This document shows, in pieces, positions 1 to 7,699 of a stretch of 64,000 nt of DNA (its first letter is position 1; the number at the start of each line of letters is the position of its first letter). The notes under the pieces were generated by a model. The model was not told the origin of the DNA. It saw only the letters and a list, made by a program, of their open reading frames with translations, and did not search any database. Source of the DNA: Abyssibacter sp036156195 (GTDB taxonomy: Bacteria; Pseudomonadota; Gammaproteobacteria; Nevskiales; OUC007); assembly GCA_036156195.1 (NCBI GenBank), contig JAYZUZ010000016.1:62001-126000 (forward strand), given 5' to 3'. The position numbers and the translations under genes are program-made.

Positions 1-243
1 CCGCTGGACTATGTCGAGCATGATTGGATCACCGACCCCTGGTCGCGCGGCTGCTACGTGGGACTCATGACCCCGGGGCTGCTCACCGAACTGGGGCCGG
101 CCCTGCGGACGCCCTGGTCGGGCATCCACTGGGCAGGCACGGAAACCGCAACGGAGTTCTGCGGATATATCGAAGGCGCCATCCGATCCGGCCAGCGCGC
201 CGCAGACGAAGTGCTGACGGCGCTGGCCGATCATCGTCGCTAG
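1..243 (+). CDS. Flavin amine oxidase, C-terminal fragment (5' end outside window)
   Basis: The open frame runs in from the left edge in frame 1 and ends at TAG 241-243, giving the last 80 residues. It shows the C-terminal signature of the FAD-dependent monoamine oxidase/amine oxidase family: DPWSRGCY near residue 12, then IHWAGTETATEFCGY followed by an EGAIRSGQRAA helix, which in the family closes over the flavin and substrate. The substrate cannot be inferred from the tail. The gene converges with the minus-strand DISGTG-repeat gene and the two ends overlap by about 4 bases. The family call is firm; the specific enzyme is unknown. Confidence 0.85.
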   Translation, partial: PLDYVEHDWITDPWSRGCYVGLMTPGLLTELGPALRTPWSGIHWAGTETATEFCGYIEGAIRSGQRAADEVLTALADHRR

Positions 244-1070
244 TCTTCCGTCAGCATCGCCGCAGCGGCCAGATACCCCAGCACCAACTCAGCACCCGCT
301 CCGGCGACATCATCAACGGCCAGACGATTCATGGCGTTGATGACCTGCTGACCGAGGATGTCGAAGCTGTCCGCAGCCACGCGGCCCGTGCCGGAGATAT
401 CGCGATTAACCTGAAGACGGCCCAGCTGCTCGAGCACTGCGTCGAAGCCGGTACCGGAGATGTCCCGCTCCTCCTGCATTTGTTCTCCCAGATCCAGGAT
501 GAGATCGAACCCCGTGCCGGAGATATCGCGATCTTGAACCAGCAATTCACTGACTTCGAGAATCAGGTCGAATCCGGTTCCAGAAATGTCCCGATCCTCT
601 GAAGGCTCGACCAGATCCCAATAGCCGCTGAGGAAACCCGTGCCTGAAATATCACGGAACCCCGCCCGAGCCGAATCGAATGACTGGCCACTTGCCTCTA
701 TCGCGGCAAAGTCAAGCAGATCCAATCGGCTGTCCCCATTCACGTCGAGCGCGTCGAGGGCGTCACCTCGCGGCAGTTCCGCTGCGGCCGCCAACAGGTC
801 CATCATCGATAGAGTCGAAACGACGAGTCCCTGAAACGCAGCGCGATACGCAATCTGCGCGGGTGTGTACAAGCTGGAGCAGGTTGTGGGCAGCACGGCC
901 CCCTCTGCGTCGGCGTGCAAGATCGACAAACTCTGTGCCGACGGCTGTCCGGTGGCGACGAGTCCAGCCATGGATACCGTGTCAAACGAATCATCTGCGA
1001 CAGCGGTGGCAGACATTGTCCAGACAGCAAGGCCGAACCCTGCCGCAAAAAGGCGGTTAACACCAGTCAT
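240..1070 (-). CDS. Secreted protein with five 21-residue DISGTG repeats and an EF-hand/dockerin-like loop
   Basis: The product is 276 aa from ATG 1070 (GGGGAA lies just upstream; a TTG at 1082 is the alternative). Residues 1-25 look like a Sec signal peptide ending ATAVA-DD. Around residues 105-121 the segment DVNGDSRLDLLDF matches an EF-hand/dockerin calcium loop (D, N, D, D and D at liganding spacing). Residues 139-222 are four exact 21-residue repeats, each RDISGTGF followed by a predicted amphipathic helix, then a fifth copy RDISGTGR at 223-230. The C-terminus is alanine-rich. I know no named family for it. The same DISGTGF motif occurs at the mature N-terminus of the DUF4382 lipoprotein two genes away, so the two are probably linked in function. 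It is divergent from the DUF6502 gene. Confidence 0.8.
   Translation of the reverse strand: MTGVNRLFAAGFGLAVWTMSATAVADDSFDTVSMAGLVATGQPSAQSLSILHADAEGAVLPTTCSSLYTPAQIAYRAAFQGLVVSTLSMMDLLAAAAELPRGDALDALDVNGDSRLDLLDFAAIEASGQSFDSARAGFRDISGTGFLSGYWDLVEPSEDRDISGTGFDLILEVSELLVQDRDISGTGFDLILDLGEQMQEERDISGTGFDAVLEQLGRLQVNRDISGTGRVAADSFDILGQQVINAMNRLAVDDVAGAGAELVLGYLAAAAMLTED
405..656 (-). repeat. Four tandem 63-bp coding repeats (RDISGTGF units)
   Basis: Translated on the minus strand, 656 down to 405 encodes four consecutive 21-residue units that all begin RDISGTGF; a partial fifth unit (RDISGTGR) occupies 381-404. The DNA of the motif is conserved mainly at amino-acid level: codons for Ile, Ser, Gly and Thr differ between copies, so this is an established protein repeat and not a recent slippage product. 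Confidence 0.85.
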
Positions 1071-1181
1071 TAGATTCCCCAATAGCGAAGGTTGACGCCA
1101 AAGCAGTGACCGCCCAGTTTCCCCGGTGTCGTGTCCACTGCCGCGCCTAATAATAGCTTCATTTCTGGCGTAATGTGATAT

Positions 1182-1199
1182 TTGGCATTAGTATGCCAA
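1182..1199. promoter_or_regulatory. Perfect inverted repeat over the DUF6502 start region (candidate operator)
   Basis: TTGGCAT-TAGT-ATGCCAA is a perfect 7+7 bp inverted repeat with a 4-base spacer. Its right arm begins with the candidate ATG at 1193 of the DUF6502 gene, and it lies about 110 bp upstream of the divergent repeat-protein gene. The position suits an autoregulatory operator; the assignment is inference. Confidence 0.4.
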
Positions 1200-2059
1200 T
1201 TATGGATGCAGCAACCCATTTCGATCAGACCGTTCAGCACCGAGTACAGAAGGCGCTCGAACGCATTCTGAGAGCCCTGGCACGCGTACTGCTGCGCCAA
1301 GGTATCGACTATGGCGCCTTCTCGGAGATTGCCAAGCGCGTCTTTGTGTCCGTTGCAACAGAAGAATTCGGCCTGCGCTCAAGACCCGCCAGCAAGTCTC
1401 GAGTTGCACTACTGACCGGAATCAATCGGCGGGACGTGGCACGTGTTCAGAGGGAGTCCGGGTCGAGCGGTCATGTCGCTCAAATCTACAACCCGGCATT
1501 CCGGCTAGTCTCGCTGTGGATTCGGGAACCTGACTACCTGGACGAAAACGGTCACCCGATTCAGCTCCCGGTCCTGGGAAACGCGCCTTCGCTCGAAGCG
1601 CTGCGCGCTCGGGTCTGCCCGGATATTCCCATCACGGCCGTCACACGCGAACTACTGAATTCTGGAGTTGCGCGCTCTGCGGATGGTGATGAAACGCGGC
1701 CTGGCGTCATCGCGCTGCAGACAGAAGCCTATGTCCCGAAAGAGGACATCACGGCCAAACTGGACTTGATGGGTGTTGACGTGGCAGCGCTCATCAACAC
1801 CGTTGGCTGGAATATCGAGCAACCGTCAGCAGCACGGTTCCAGCGCAAAGTGAGCTTCAACAATCTGACACCTGCCGGTGTCGAAAAGCTTCACGTGCTG
1901 GCATCCGAAGCAGGGATGCAGTTACTCAAACGCTTGGATAGCGAACTAGCGGAACACACCACTGACGATGGTGGCGAATTTGCGGGGATGGGGATTTACG
2001 CATTTAGCCAAATCGAGTCGCAGACGACGCGTCGAGGCGATTCCACCACACCCTCATAG
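1193..2059 (+). CDS. DUF6502 family protein
   Basis: The protein is 288 aa from ATG 1193; GTG 1175 and ATG 1202 are alternative starts and none has a clear Shine-Dalgarno sequence. The N-terminal 90 residues are helical and carry the pattern typical of DUF6502 proteins: ALERILRALARVLLRQG, then YGAFSEIAKRVFVSVA, then SRVALLTGINRRDVAR. The last part resembles a helix-turn-helix, so a DNA-binding role is plausible but unproven. There is no signal peptide, so it should be cytoplasmic. It sits between two genes for exported proteins sharing the DISGTGF motif and is 9 bp from the DUF4382 gene, so it is probably co-transcribed with that gene. Confidence 0.8.
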   Translation: MPIMDAATHFDQTVQHRVQKALERILRALARVLLRQGIDYGAFSEIAKRVFVSVATEEFGLRSRPASKSRVALLTGINRRDVARVQRESGSSGHVAQIYNPAFRLVSLWIREPDYLDENGHPIQLPVLGNAPSLEALRARVCPDIPITAVTRELLNSGVARSADGDETRPGVIALQTEAYVPKEDITAKLDLMGVDVAALINTVGWNIEQPSAARFQRKVSFNNLTPAGVEKLHVLASEAGMQLLKRLDSELAEHTTDDGGEFAGMGIYAFSQIESQTTRRGDSTTPS

Positions 2060-2068
2060 GAGGCCCCA

Positions 2069-3049
2069 ATGAGATTTGCAGTTTCCATCATCCCTATTGC
2101 CATGACACTGGCGCTGACCGGCTGTGGCGGTAGCAGTAACGCCGATATTTCGGGCACCGGCTTCGTCTCGCTCGGCGTCACCGATGCACCGGTAGATGAC
2201 GCGGACGCTGTGGTGGTGACATTCACCGAAGTCCAGTTGCTGGGAGCGGACGATGCTGTGCGTTCGACCTTCACGCTGGACACACCGCAACAAATCGACC
2301 TGCTGGCCCTGCAGGGCAATAACAGCCGGTTCCTGATCGAAGGTGAAGAAGTCCCGGTCGGCACCTACGAACAGATCCGTCTGATCGTTGATGCGGTAGC
2401 GCCAAGCTGCAATAACATCCCGGACCCGCTGCCCTCCTACATCACCATCGATGGCGTGGACTACCCCCTCGTGGTCCCTAGTGGCGAGCAGTCAGGCCTG
2501 AAGTTCCAGGGGCCCATCACGGTAGCGGCGGGCCAGTCTGCGGCCTACACGGTGGACTTTGATCTGCGCCAAGCCATCGCCGAACGCGGCGCAACCGGCT
2601 GCTACAACCTGCGCCCGGTGGTTCGTGTGGTCGACAACGCTGAGGTCGGCACCCTGGCCGGCACCGTAGACCCCGACCTGTTTACCGATGCAGCCTGTGC
2701 CAGCGCAAACCCGGCCACGGGCGAAGGCGGTGCTGTGTATGTCTTTTCAGGTGGCGCCACAGTCCCTGACGATGCCGATGCATCCACCGACGAGGATGTC
2801 GACCCCCTGACCACCGCACTGCTCACGCCCGTGACCGACGAAAATGACATCGTCGTAGGCTATGAGTACGAAGTCGGCTTCCTGCTCGCAGGCGAGTACA
2901 CCGCTGCCTTCACATGCCAGGCACGCGAAGATGATGGCGAGCAGGACGATGCCATCAGCTTTGGCGATGTGGAGAACAACATTGTCATCAATGCGGATGC
3001 AGAAACGACGGTGAACTTCGAAGCAGCTGCGGAGAGTCCGCCGGAATAA
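2069..3049 (+). CDS. DUF4382 domain lipoprotein with N-terminal DISGTGF motif
   Basis: The protein is 326 aa from ATG 2069 with a strong AGGAGG ribosome site at 2058-2063. The signal peptide ends in lipobox LTGC (Cys19), so it is a lipid-anchored envelope protein. DISGTGF lies at residues 26-32, only seven residues after the lipidated cysteine. It is followed by the DUF4382 hallmark VSLGVTDAPVDDADAVVVTF and the continuing beta-rich domain (QIDLLALQG, then VPVGTYEQIRLIV) to about residue 185. The rest resembles a carboxypeptidase-regulatory-like beta domain (YEVGFLLAGEYTAAFTC). It is acidic. The function is unknown; the domain call is firm. Confidence 0.88.
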   Translation: MRFAVSIIPIAMTLALTGCGGSSNADISGTGFVSLGVTDAPVDDADAVVVTFTEVQLLGADDAVRSTFTLDTPQQIDLLALQGNNSRFLIEGEEVPVGTYEQIRLIVDAVAPSCNNIPDPLPSYITIDGVDYPLVVPSGEQSGLKFQGPITVAAGQSAAYTVDFDLRQAIAERGATGCYNLRPVVRVVDNAEVGTLAGTVDPDLFTDAACASANPATGEGGAVYVFSGGATVPDDADASTDEDVDPLTTALLTPVTDENDIVVGYEYEVGFLLAGEYTAAFTCQAREDDGEQDDAISFGDVENNIVINADAETTVNFEAAAESPPE

Positions 3050-3087
3050 CGGCCCGCGCGTTTACGGTGTGGTGTCACACCGCATAG

Positions 3088-3114
3088 AGGCGGCCCCGAC
3101 GGGGCCGCCTTTTT
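3088..3114 (+). terminator. Rho-independent terminator after the DUF4382 gene
   Basis: A perfect stem GGCGGCCCC / GGGGCCGCC (3089-3097 and 3101-3109) with a 3-base loop is followed by TTTTT. It lies 38 bp after the DUF4382 stop and before the dienelactone hydrolase gene. Confidence 0.9.
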
Positions 3115-3176
3115 CATGCGTGAAACACCGACGGCGTCTGCGTTAGGCTCCGACGACCCGCCTGTGGAGTCCGCTT

Positions 3177-3920
3177 ATGCGTTTTCGCCATTTTATCGCC
3201 TGTTTGTTGCTGGCGCCTGGCCTGGCCGTGGCCAGCGTTGGACAACCCGTGGAGTACAGCGTCAATCAGCAGCCTTATGAGGGCTACTTTGTCACGCCTG
3301 CACCCGACGCGCCCCTGGTGCTGCTACTCCACGACTGGGATGGCTTGACGGACTATGAAATCCGCCGAGCGGACATGCTGGCCGGTCACGGCTACGCCGT
3401 GTTCGCCGCTGACCTGTTTGGCCAGGGCAAGCGCCCGACCACGCTTGCGGACAAGCGGGCGCACACCGGCGAGCTGTATCAGGACCGGGAGAAACTGCGC
3501 GCCCTGATGCAAGGTGCGCTGCAAGCGGCGCGTGGACTGGGGGCCAACACCCGAAAGGCTGTGGCCATGGGCTATTGCTTCGGCGGTGCCGCGGTGCTGG
3601 AGCTGGCGCGGTCCGGCGCCGACCTCGAAGGCTTCGCCACCTTCCACGGAGGACTCGGCACCCCCGAGGGCCAGACCTATGACCGTGCCAAAGGCGCCTA
3701 CCTCATCCAGCACGGCACAGCGGATTCGCATATCAGCATGGCGCAGTTCGCTGCCCTGGCCGAGGCACTGGAAGACGCCGACTTGCCGCACAGCATGACC
3801 ACTTATGGGGGCGCACCCCATGCCTTTACGGTGTTTGGGCAGGACAGCTATCGAGTGGATGCCGACACGCAATCCTGGTCCGCATTACTGGCCTTTCTCG
3901 ATACGTTGTTGATGCAGTAA
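3177..3920 (+). CDS. Exported dienelactone hydrolase family protein
   Basis: The 247-aa alpha/beta hydrolase has an N-terminal signal peptide (residues 1-20, cleavage near AVAS-VG). The catalytic triad of the dienelactone hydrolase family is visible: nucleophile Cys134 in GYCFGGAA, Asp183 in HGTADSHIS and His215 in GGAPHAFTVF. The HDWDGLTD loop at 52-59 fits the oxyanion region. Members hydrolyse lactones or esters; the substrate here is unknown. Secretion is less common, as classical DLHs are cytoplasmic. It is monocistronic between a terminator and a 120-bp gap. Confidence 0.85.
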   Translation: MRFRHFIACLLLAPGLAVASVGQPVEYSVNQQPYEGYFVTPAPDAPLVLLLHDWDGLTDYEIRRADMLAGHGYAVFAADLFGQGKRPTTLADKRAHTGELYQDREKLRALMQGALQAARGLGANTRKAVAMGYCFGGAAVLELARSGADLEGFATFHGGLGTPEGQTYDRAKGAYLIQHGTADSHISMAQFAALAEALEDADLPHSMTTYGGAPHAFTVFGQDSYRVDADTQSWSALLAFLDTLLMQ

Positions 3921-4040
3921 CCCGCTCGCCGTCCGTCTGGACTACCCGTCCGAAGGATTGACCTCGAAGCCGGATGTGCAAATTCTGGTCGTCCGGTTTG
4001 GTTCAATGCCGCGACAGGACGTCCGGCACGGAGGGGGGTT

Positions 4041-5366
4041 ATGGATGCCCGATACCTCGCGCTTGCCCTGGTAGCAGGCCTCACGATGTCGGCGACGCGA
4101 TCAGAAGCCTTGCCGCCTTTGTCAGCAGACACGGCCATCCCGATTGTTGATCGGATTCGGGTCAATACCCGAATCGGGTTAGACATCCGCAATGATGGCC
4201 AAGGCGTGCTGCTCGTCACCACCGAGGCCGGACATTCCCCAGATTGGGAGGCGGGTCGCTACGTAGCGATCCGTCTGTCACCCGGGCCGCTGCTCGGCGA
4301 ACCGTTCGACGTCACGCCAGTACGCCCCCATCCCGAGCAATTCCGATTCGCTGGCGTGGCGCTGGCGGCCGACGGTCGCTTCGCCCTGGTGGAAACCCTT
4401 GGGCGGCAAAGCGCGCGTCGAGCCCTGCAAATGCAAATCGTCTCGCAGGACGACGCCCCACTGCCACCGCCTGTCCTGATTAGCGCGTTCTATCCCGAAC
4501 CGGCCGATGGCCAGCGCCGGGTCATGGCCGACGCCGAAATCTCAGCCACCCCGGAAGCGCATTGGTTGACCAGTTGGAGCGTTGTCCATCGCTTCCAGAC
4601 GGTTAATCTGGGTCTTGCCTCACCGAGACTCGAATCCCGACGCGTGCTCACCCAGGCCGTCGACAGCAACGGAGCGCTGCTGGGTACGGCACAGCTCATT
4701 GCCCTGCGACCGAATGTCTGGCACGGAGCAACAGAAGAAGGCCCTCGGCTCGCCCGAACAGGGACAGATCTGATATCCGCCTGGCCGATGGCGTACCCAC
4801 AGCGCCATGCGGCACTCATCCAGCCACTGGACGCCTTTGGCGCGCCCGTGGGTCGGACGGAACGTATCGACACGCTCCAATCCGGAAATGCCATGCACTT
4901 GCAGGTCGATCACAGGGATGGGCGGACAGCGCTGGCATGGTATGAGCCGTCCTATCCTGCGCAAACCGGACTGCGCGTTCGTTTTCTCGGTGCAGATCAT
5001 CGGCCGGCCAGCCCCGTTCTCCACCCGGACCTTCCACTCGAACTCAGCAACATCCGGGTCCACGATGTGGTCGTCAGCGCCTCGGGAGCCGCGATTGTTG
5101 CACTCACCGCATCGATTCGCGCAGCCGACCACAGCATGTCGACCGGTGTGGTCCTGTATTGCCTGGAGCCATCTGGTGAACTGGCCTGCGCAGCCACCAC
5201 CCTGGAAACGACAGGGTATGTCGCCCAGGCTCGGTTACGCCCACAGGGCGACGACCTCATCCTGGCCTATGCTGATCAGGGGGACTGGACACAGGATACG
5301 GGCATGGGATGGCTACGCCTGATCCGCCTGCCCTCTCAGCTGCTCAGCACTTCAACTGCTGACTAA
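4041..5366 (+). CDS. Exported protein of unknown function, probable beta-propeller
   Basis: The protein is 441 aa from ATG 4041, with GGAGGGG about 7 bases upstream. The first 23 residues look like a signal peptide (ALALVAGLTMSATRSEA). The remainder is rich in short beta-strand patterns such as GLDIRNDGQGVLLVTTEA, GRFALVETLG, DLISAWPMAYP, TALAWYEPSYP and DLILAYADQGD, spaced 45-60 residues apart. This suggests a repeated-blade fold of the TolB/WD type. I do not recognise a named family and see no catalytic motif. It is followed by a GNAT gene 47 bp later. Confidence 0.65.
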   Translation: MDARYLALALVAGLTMSATRSEALPPLSADTAIPIVDRIRVNTRIGLDIRNDGQGVLLVTTEAGHSPDWEAGRYVAIRLSPGPLLGEPFDVTPVRPHPEQFRFAGVALAADGRFALVETLGRQSARRALQMQIVSQDDAPLPPPVLISAFYPEPADGQRRVMADAEISATPEAHWLTSWSVVHRFQTVNLGLASPRLESRRVLTQAVDSNGALLGTAQLIALRPNVWHGATEEGPRLARTGTDLISAWPMAYPQRHAALIQPLDAFGAPVGRTERIDTLQSGNAMHLQVDHRDGRTALAWYEPSYPAQTGLRVRFLGADHRPASPVLHPDLPLELSNIRVHDVVVSASGAAIVALTASIRAADHSMSTGVVLYCLEPSGELACAATTLETTGYVAQARLRPQGDDLILAYADQGDWTQDTGMGWLRLIRLPSQLLSTSTAD

Positions 5367-5413
5367 GCGCGTAGGCATGGACGCGGGGCACGAACCCCGG
5401 TACGACTATTGTC

Positions 5414-5938
5414 ATGTTTCACATTCGTCCCGCCTGCCCCGCTGACTGGCCTGCGATCTGGTCTGTCCTCGAACCTGTCTTTCGCCAGGGGGACACCTAC
5501 GCTGTTGATCGCGACATCAGCGAACACGCGGCCCGGCGGGACTGGTGCAGCCTGCCGCTCAGGACGTTTGTCGCCTGCGACGCCACCGGCCAGGTACTCG
5601 GCACTTCCATCGTGAAGGCCAATCAACGGGGTGGCGGTCGCCATGTTGCGAATGCGGCATTTGTTGTCGACCAGGCCGCTCGCGGACGGGGCGTGGTCGC
5701 GACGCTTTGTGTCCATGCCCAGGACTACGCCCATGCCTTGGGGTTCACGGCCATGCAGTTCAACTTTGTCGTGGCGACCAACCTGGGCGCCGTACGCTTG
5801 TGGAAACGCCTGGGTTTCGCAATAGTCGGCACCCTGCCGTCTGCATTCGACCACCCCGTGCACGGCTGCGTAGATGCCCATGTCATGCACAAGTCGCTGA
5901 CCGGCAGCGATTCGCTCATCACTGAAACACCATCGTAG
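5414..5938 (+). CDS. GNAT family N-acetyltransferase
   Basis: This 174-aa single-domain protein has the GNAT fold: N-terminal FHIRPACPADWPAIWSVL (beta1-alpha1), the acetyl-CoA pyrophosphate-binding motif A as DQAARGRGVVATL near residue 80, and motif B NLGAVRLWKRLGF near 120, where the Asn and aromatic residues are typical. It is a cytoplasmic acetyltransferase; the acceptor is unknown. The stop is 8 bp from the carbonic anhydrase ATG, so the two are probably co-transcribed. Confidence 0.85.
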   Translation: MFHIRPACPADWPAIWSVLEPVFRQGDTYAVDRDISEHAARRDWCSLPLRTFVACDATGQVLGTSIVKANQRGGGRHVANAAFVVDQAARGRGVVATLCVHAQDYAHALGFTAMQFNFVVATNLGAVRLWKRLGFAIVGTLPSAFDHPVHGCVDAHVMHKSLTGSDSLITETPS

Positions 5939-5946
5939 GACGATTG

Positions 5947-6576
5947 ATGATCTCAGCTACCGAAGCCCTGCAGCGCCTGCAGGAAGGCAACGCCCGTTTT
6001 GTTCAGACCGACCCCGGACTGGCATCGAGCCAGCTCAGTAGCCCGGAGCGTCGTGAGGCCCTGCTTGCCGGCCAGGAGCCCTTCGCCATCGTGCTGGGGT
6101 GCTCGGATTCCCGCGCGCCTGCAGAGCTGATTTTTGATCAGGGATTGGGCGATCTGTTCGTCATCCGCGTGGCCGGCAACGTCATCGCCCCCTCGCTGGT
6201 CGGCAGCGTTGAGTTTGCTGCGGAACACTTTGGCACACGGTTGGTGGTCGTCATGGGTCACACGCAATGCGGTGCGGTGACCGCCACCCTCCAGCAGCTG
6301 GACGAGCCGCCGGAAACCCGCTCACCCAATCTGCATGCCATTGTGGATCGCATCCGGCCCGCCGTCGCGCCGTTGCGCGACGCCTTCCCGGATGCCCAGC
6401 CGGCCGACCTGGTGGGCCGCGCCGTGCGCGCGAACATCGCAGCCTCCGCCAACCAGTTACGCCACGGATCAAGAATTCTTGAGACGTTGATTCGCGATGA
6501 CGGCTTGGTGGTCGTCGGCGCTGAATACTCGCTGGAAACCGGTCGGGTGGACTTCTTTGACGGAGTGCCGGGCTAA
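5947..6576 (+). CDS. Beta-class carbonic anhydrase
   Basis: The 209-aa enzyme interconverts CO2 and bicarbonate. Zinc ligands Cys52 (GCSDSRAP), His105 and Cys108 (GHTQCGAV) are present, as is the Asp54-Arg56 dyad that gates the metal in beta-carbonic anhydrases. The length and the N-terminal EALQRLQEGNARFV helix are normal for the family. ATG 5947 is preferred; a TTG codon directly precedes it. The gene follows a GNAT gene and is 20 bp upstream of an FMN reductase, which suggests a three-gene unit. Confidence 0.92.
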   Translation: MISATEALQRLQEGNARFVQTDPGLASSQLSSPERREALLAGQEPFAIVLGCSDSRAPAELIFDQGLGDLFVIRVAGNVIAPSLVGSVEFAAEHFGTRLVVVMGHTQCGAVTATLQQLDEPPETRSPNLHAIVDRIRPAVAPLRDAFPDAQPADLVGRAVRANIAASANQLRHGSRILETLIRDDGLVVVGAEYSLETGRVDFFDGVPG

Positions 6577-6596
6577 CCGCCTGGTCGCCAAGCCTC

Positions 6597-7169
6597 ATGC
6601 GCGTACTTGGATTCGGCGCCAGCAACAGCCGCCGATCCATCAATGCCCGACTGGCGCGACACGCACTGGAGCGACTGCGCAGTCACCACCTACCGGAGGC
6701 CGAGACCGACATGCTCGATCTCAATGACTTCGAAATGCCGATCTACAGCATCGACCGTGAGCACAGCAGCGGCGTGCCAGCGCTAGCCCAGCGGTTTCTG
6801 GACCGGCTGGCCTGGGCAGATCGCATCATCATTTCATTTGCGGAACACAACGGCGCCTATACGGTGGCGTTCAAGAACGTGTTCGACTGGGCTTCTCGCA
6901 TCCAGACCAAGCTGTACCAGGGCAAGCCATTGCTGATACTGTCGACCTCCCCGGGTGGGCGCGGGGGAGCCAGCGTGCTCAAGATGGCCAGCGAACGCGC
7001 CGGCTTCCAGGGCGGCGAGGTGCGCGCCACCTTCTCGCTCCCACGCTTTGAGCAGGCCTTCTCGGATACCGACGGGGGCTTGACCGACCCAGAGCAGCAG
7101 CAGGCACTCGATGACGCCCTACGCCGGCTGCTCGCGCCGGCTGCTCAGGCCGCCAGCCACTCGGACTAG
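6597..7169 (+). CDS. NADPH-dependent FMN reductase family protein
   Basis: The 190-aa flavodoxin-like protein starts with the phosphate-binding pattern LGFGASNSRRSINARL. It continues with ADRIIISFAEHNGAYTVAFKN (the flavin-site loop near residue 75-95) and LLILSTSPGGRGGASVLKM near 118. These are features of the YieF/ChrR-type NADPH:FMN or quinone reductases, which carry out two-electron reduction of quinones or flavin. The substrate is unknown. It ends tail-to-tail with tadA with a 4-bp overlap. Confidence 0.85.
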   Translation: MRVLGFGASNSRRSINARLARHALERLRSHHLPEAETDMLDLNDFEMPIYSIDREHSSGVPALAQRFLDRLAWADRIIISFAEHNGAYTVAFKNVFDWASRIQTKLYQGKPLLILSTSPGGRGGASVLKMASERAGFQGGEVRATFSLPRFEQAFSDTDGGLTDPEQQQALDDALRRLLAPAAQAASHSD

Positions 7170-7681
7170 CGTTGTTTACGGCGCGCGCGGAAGAACGCCC
7201 TTAGCAACTGCGCCGAGGCATCGGCCTCGAGGCCAGCATGCAGCTCACAGCGGTGGTTGAGCTGCGCCCCCGGCAACACATCGAAGACCGAGCCCGCCGC
7301 GCCTGCACGCAGATCATCGGCCCCGTAGATCACGCGACGCACACGTGCCGTGATGATGGCACCCGCACACATCGCGCAGGGTTCAAGGGTGACATACAGG
7401 TCGCAGTCCACCAGACGGTAGTTGCCGACGCTCGCGGCAGCGGCCCGCAACGCCTGGATTTCCGCATGTGCCGTGGGGTCGGACAACTCGATGGGCCGGT
7501 TCCAGCCTTCGGACAGCAACTGGCCTTGCCGTACGATCACCGCGCCGACGGGCACTTCGCCGGCCTCCGCTGCCCGCCGCGCAAGCGACAGCGCGTGCTG
7601 CATCCAGCGCCGGTCTACCGCCTCTTGCGCCTCATCCGTTGATGCGGCCGCCTGTCGCGACATGCCAGACGGCTCAGCCAT
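7166..7681 (-). CDS. tadA: tRNA-specific adenosine deaminase TadA
   Basis: TadA converts A34 to inosine in the tRNA-Arg(ACG) anticodon. The zinc and catalytic residues of the cytidine-deaminase fold are present: His72-Ala-Glu74 (PTAHAEIQ) and Cys102/Cys105 (PCAMCAGA). Its 171 aa fit the family, with a short extra N-terminus of about 20 residues; Met7 is a possible alternative start. It lies 18 bp downstream of guaA on the same strand and may be co-transcribed with guaBA. Confidence 0.95.
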   Translation of the reverse strand: MAEPSGMSRQAAASTDEAQEAVDRRWMQHALSLARRAAEAGEVPVGAVIVRQGQLLSEGWNRPIELSDPTAHAEIQALRAAAASVGNYRLVDCDLYVTLEPCAMCAGAIITARVRRVIYGADDLRAGAAGSVFDVLPGAQLNHRCELHAGLEADASAQLLRAFFRARRKQR

Positions 7682-7699
7682 GACGGCGTGGGCCGCAGC

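Noticed and set aside
405..656. Regularly spaced 63-bp repeats that might suggest a CRISPR-like array
   Set aside because: The repeats are in frame inside one coding sequence, vary at synonymous sites and have no unique spacers.
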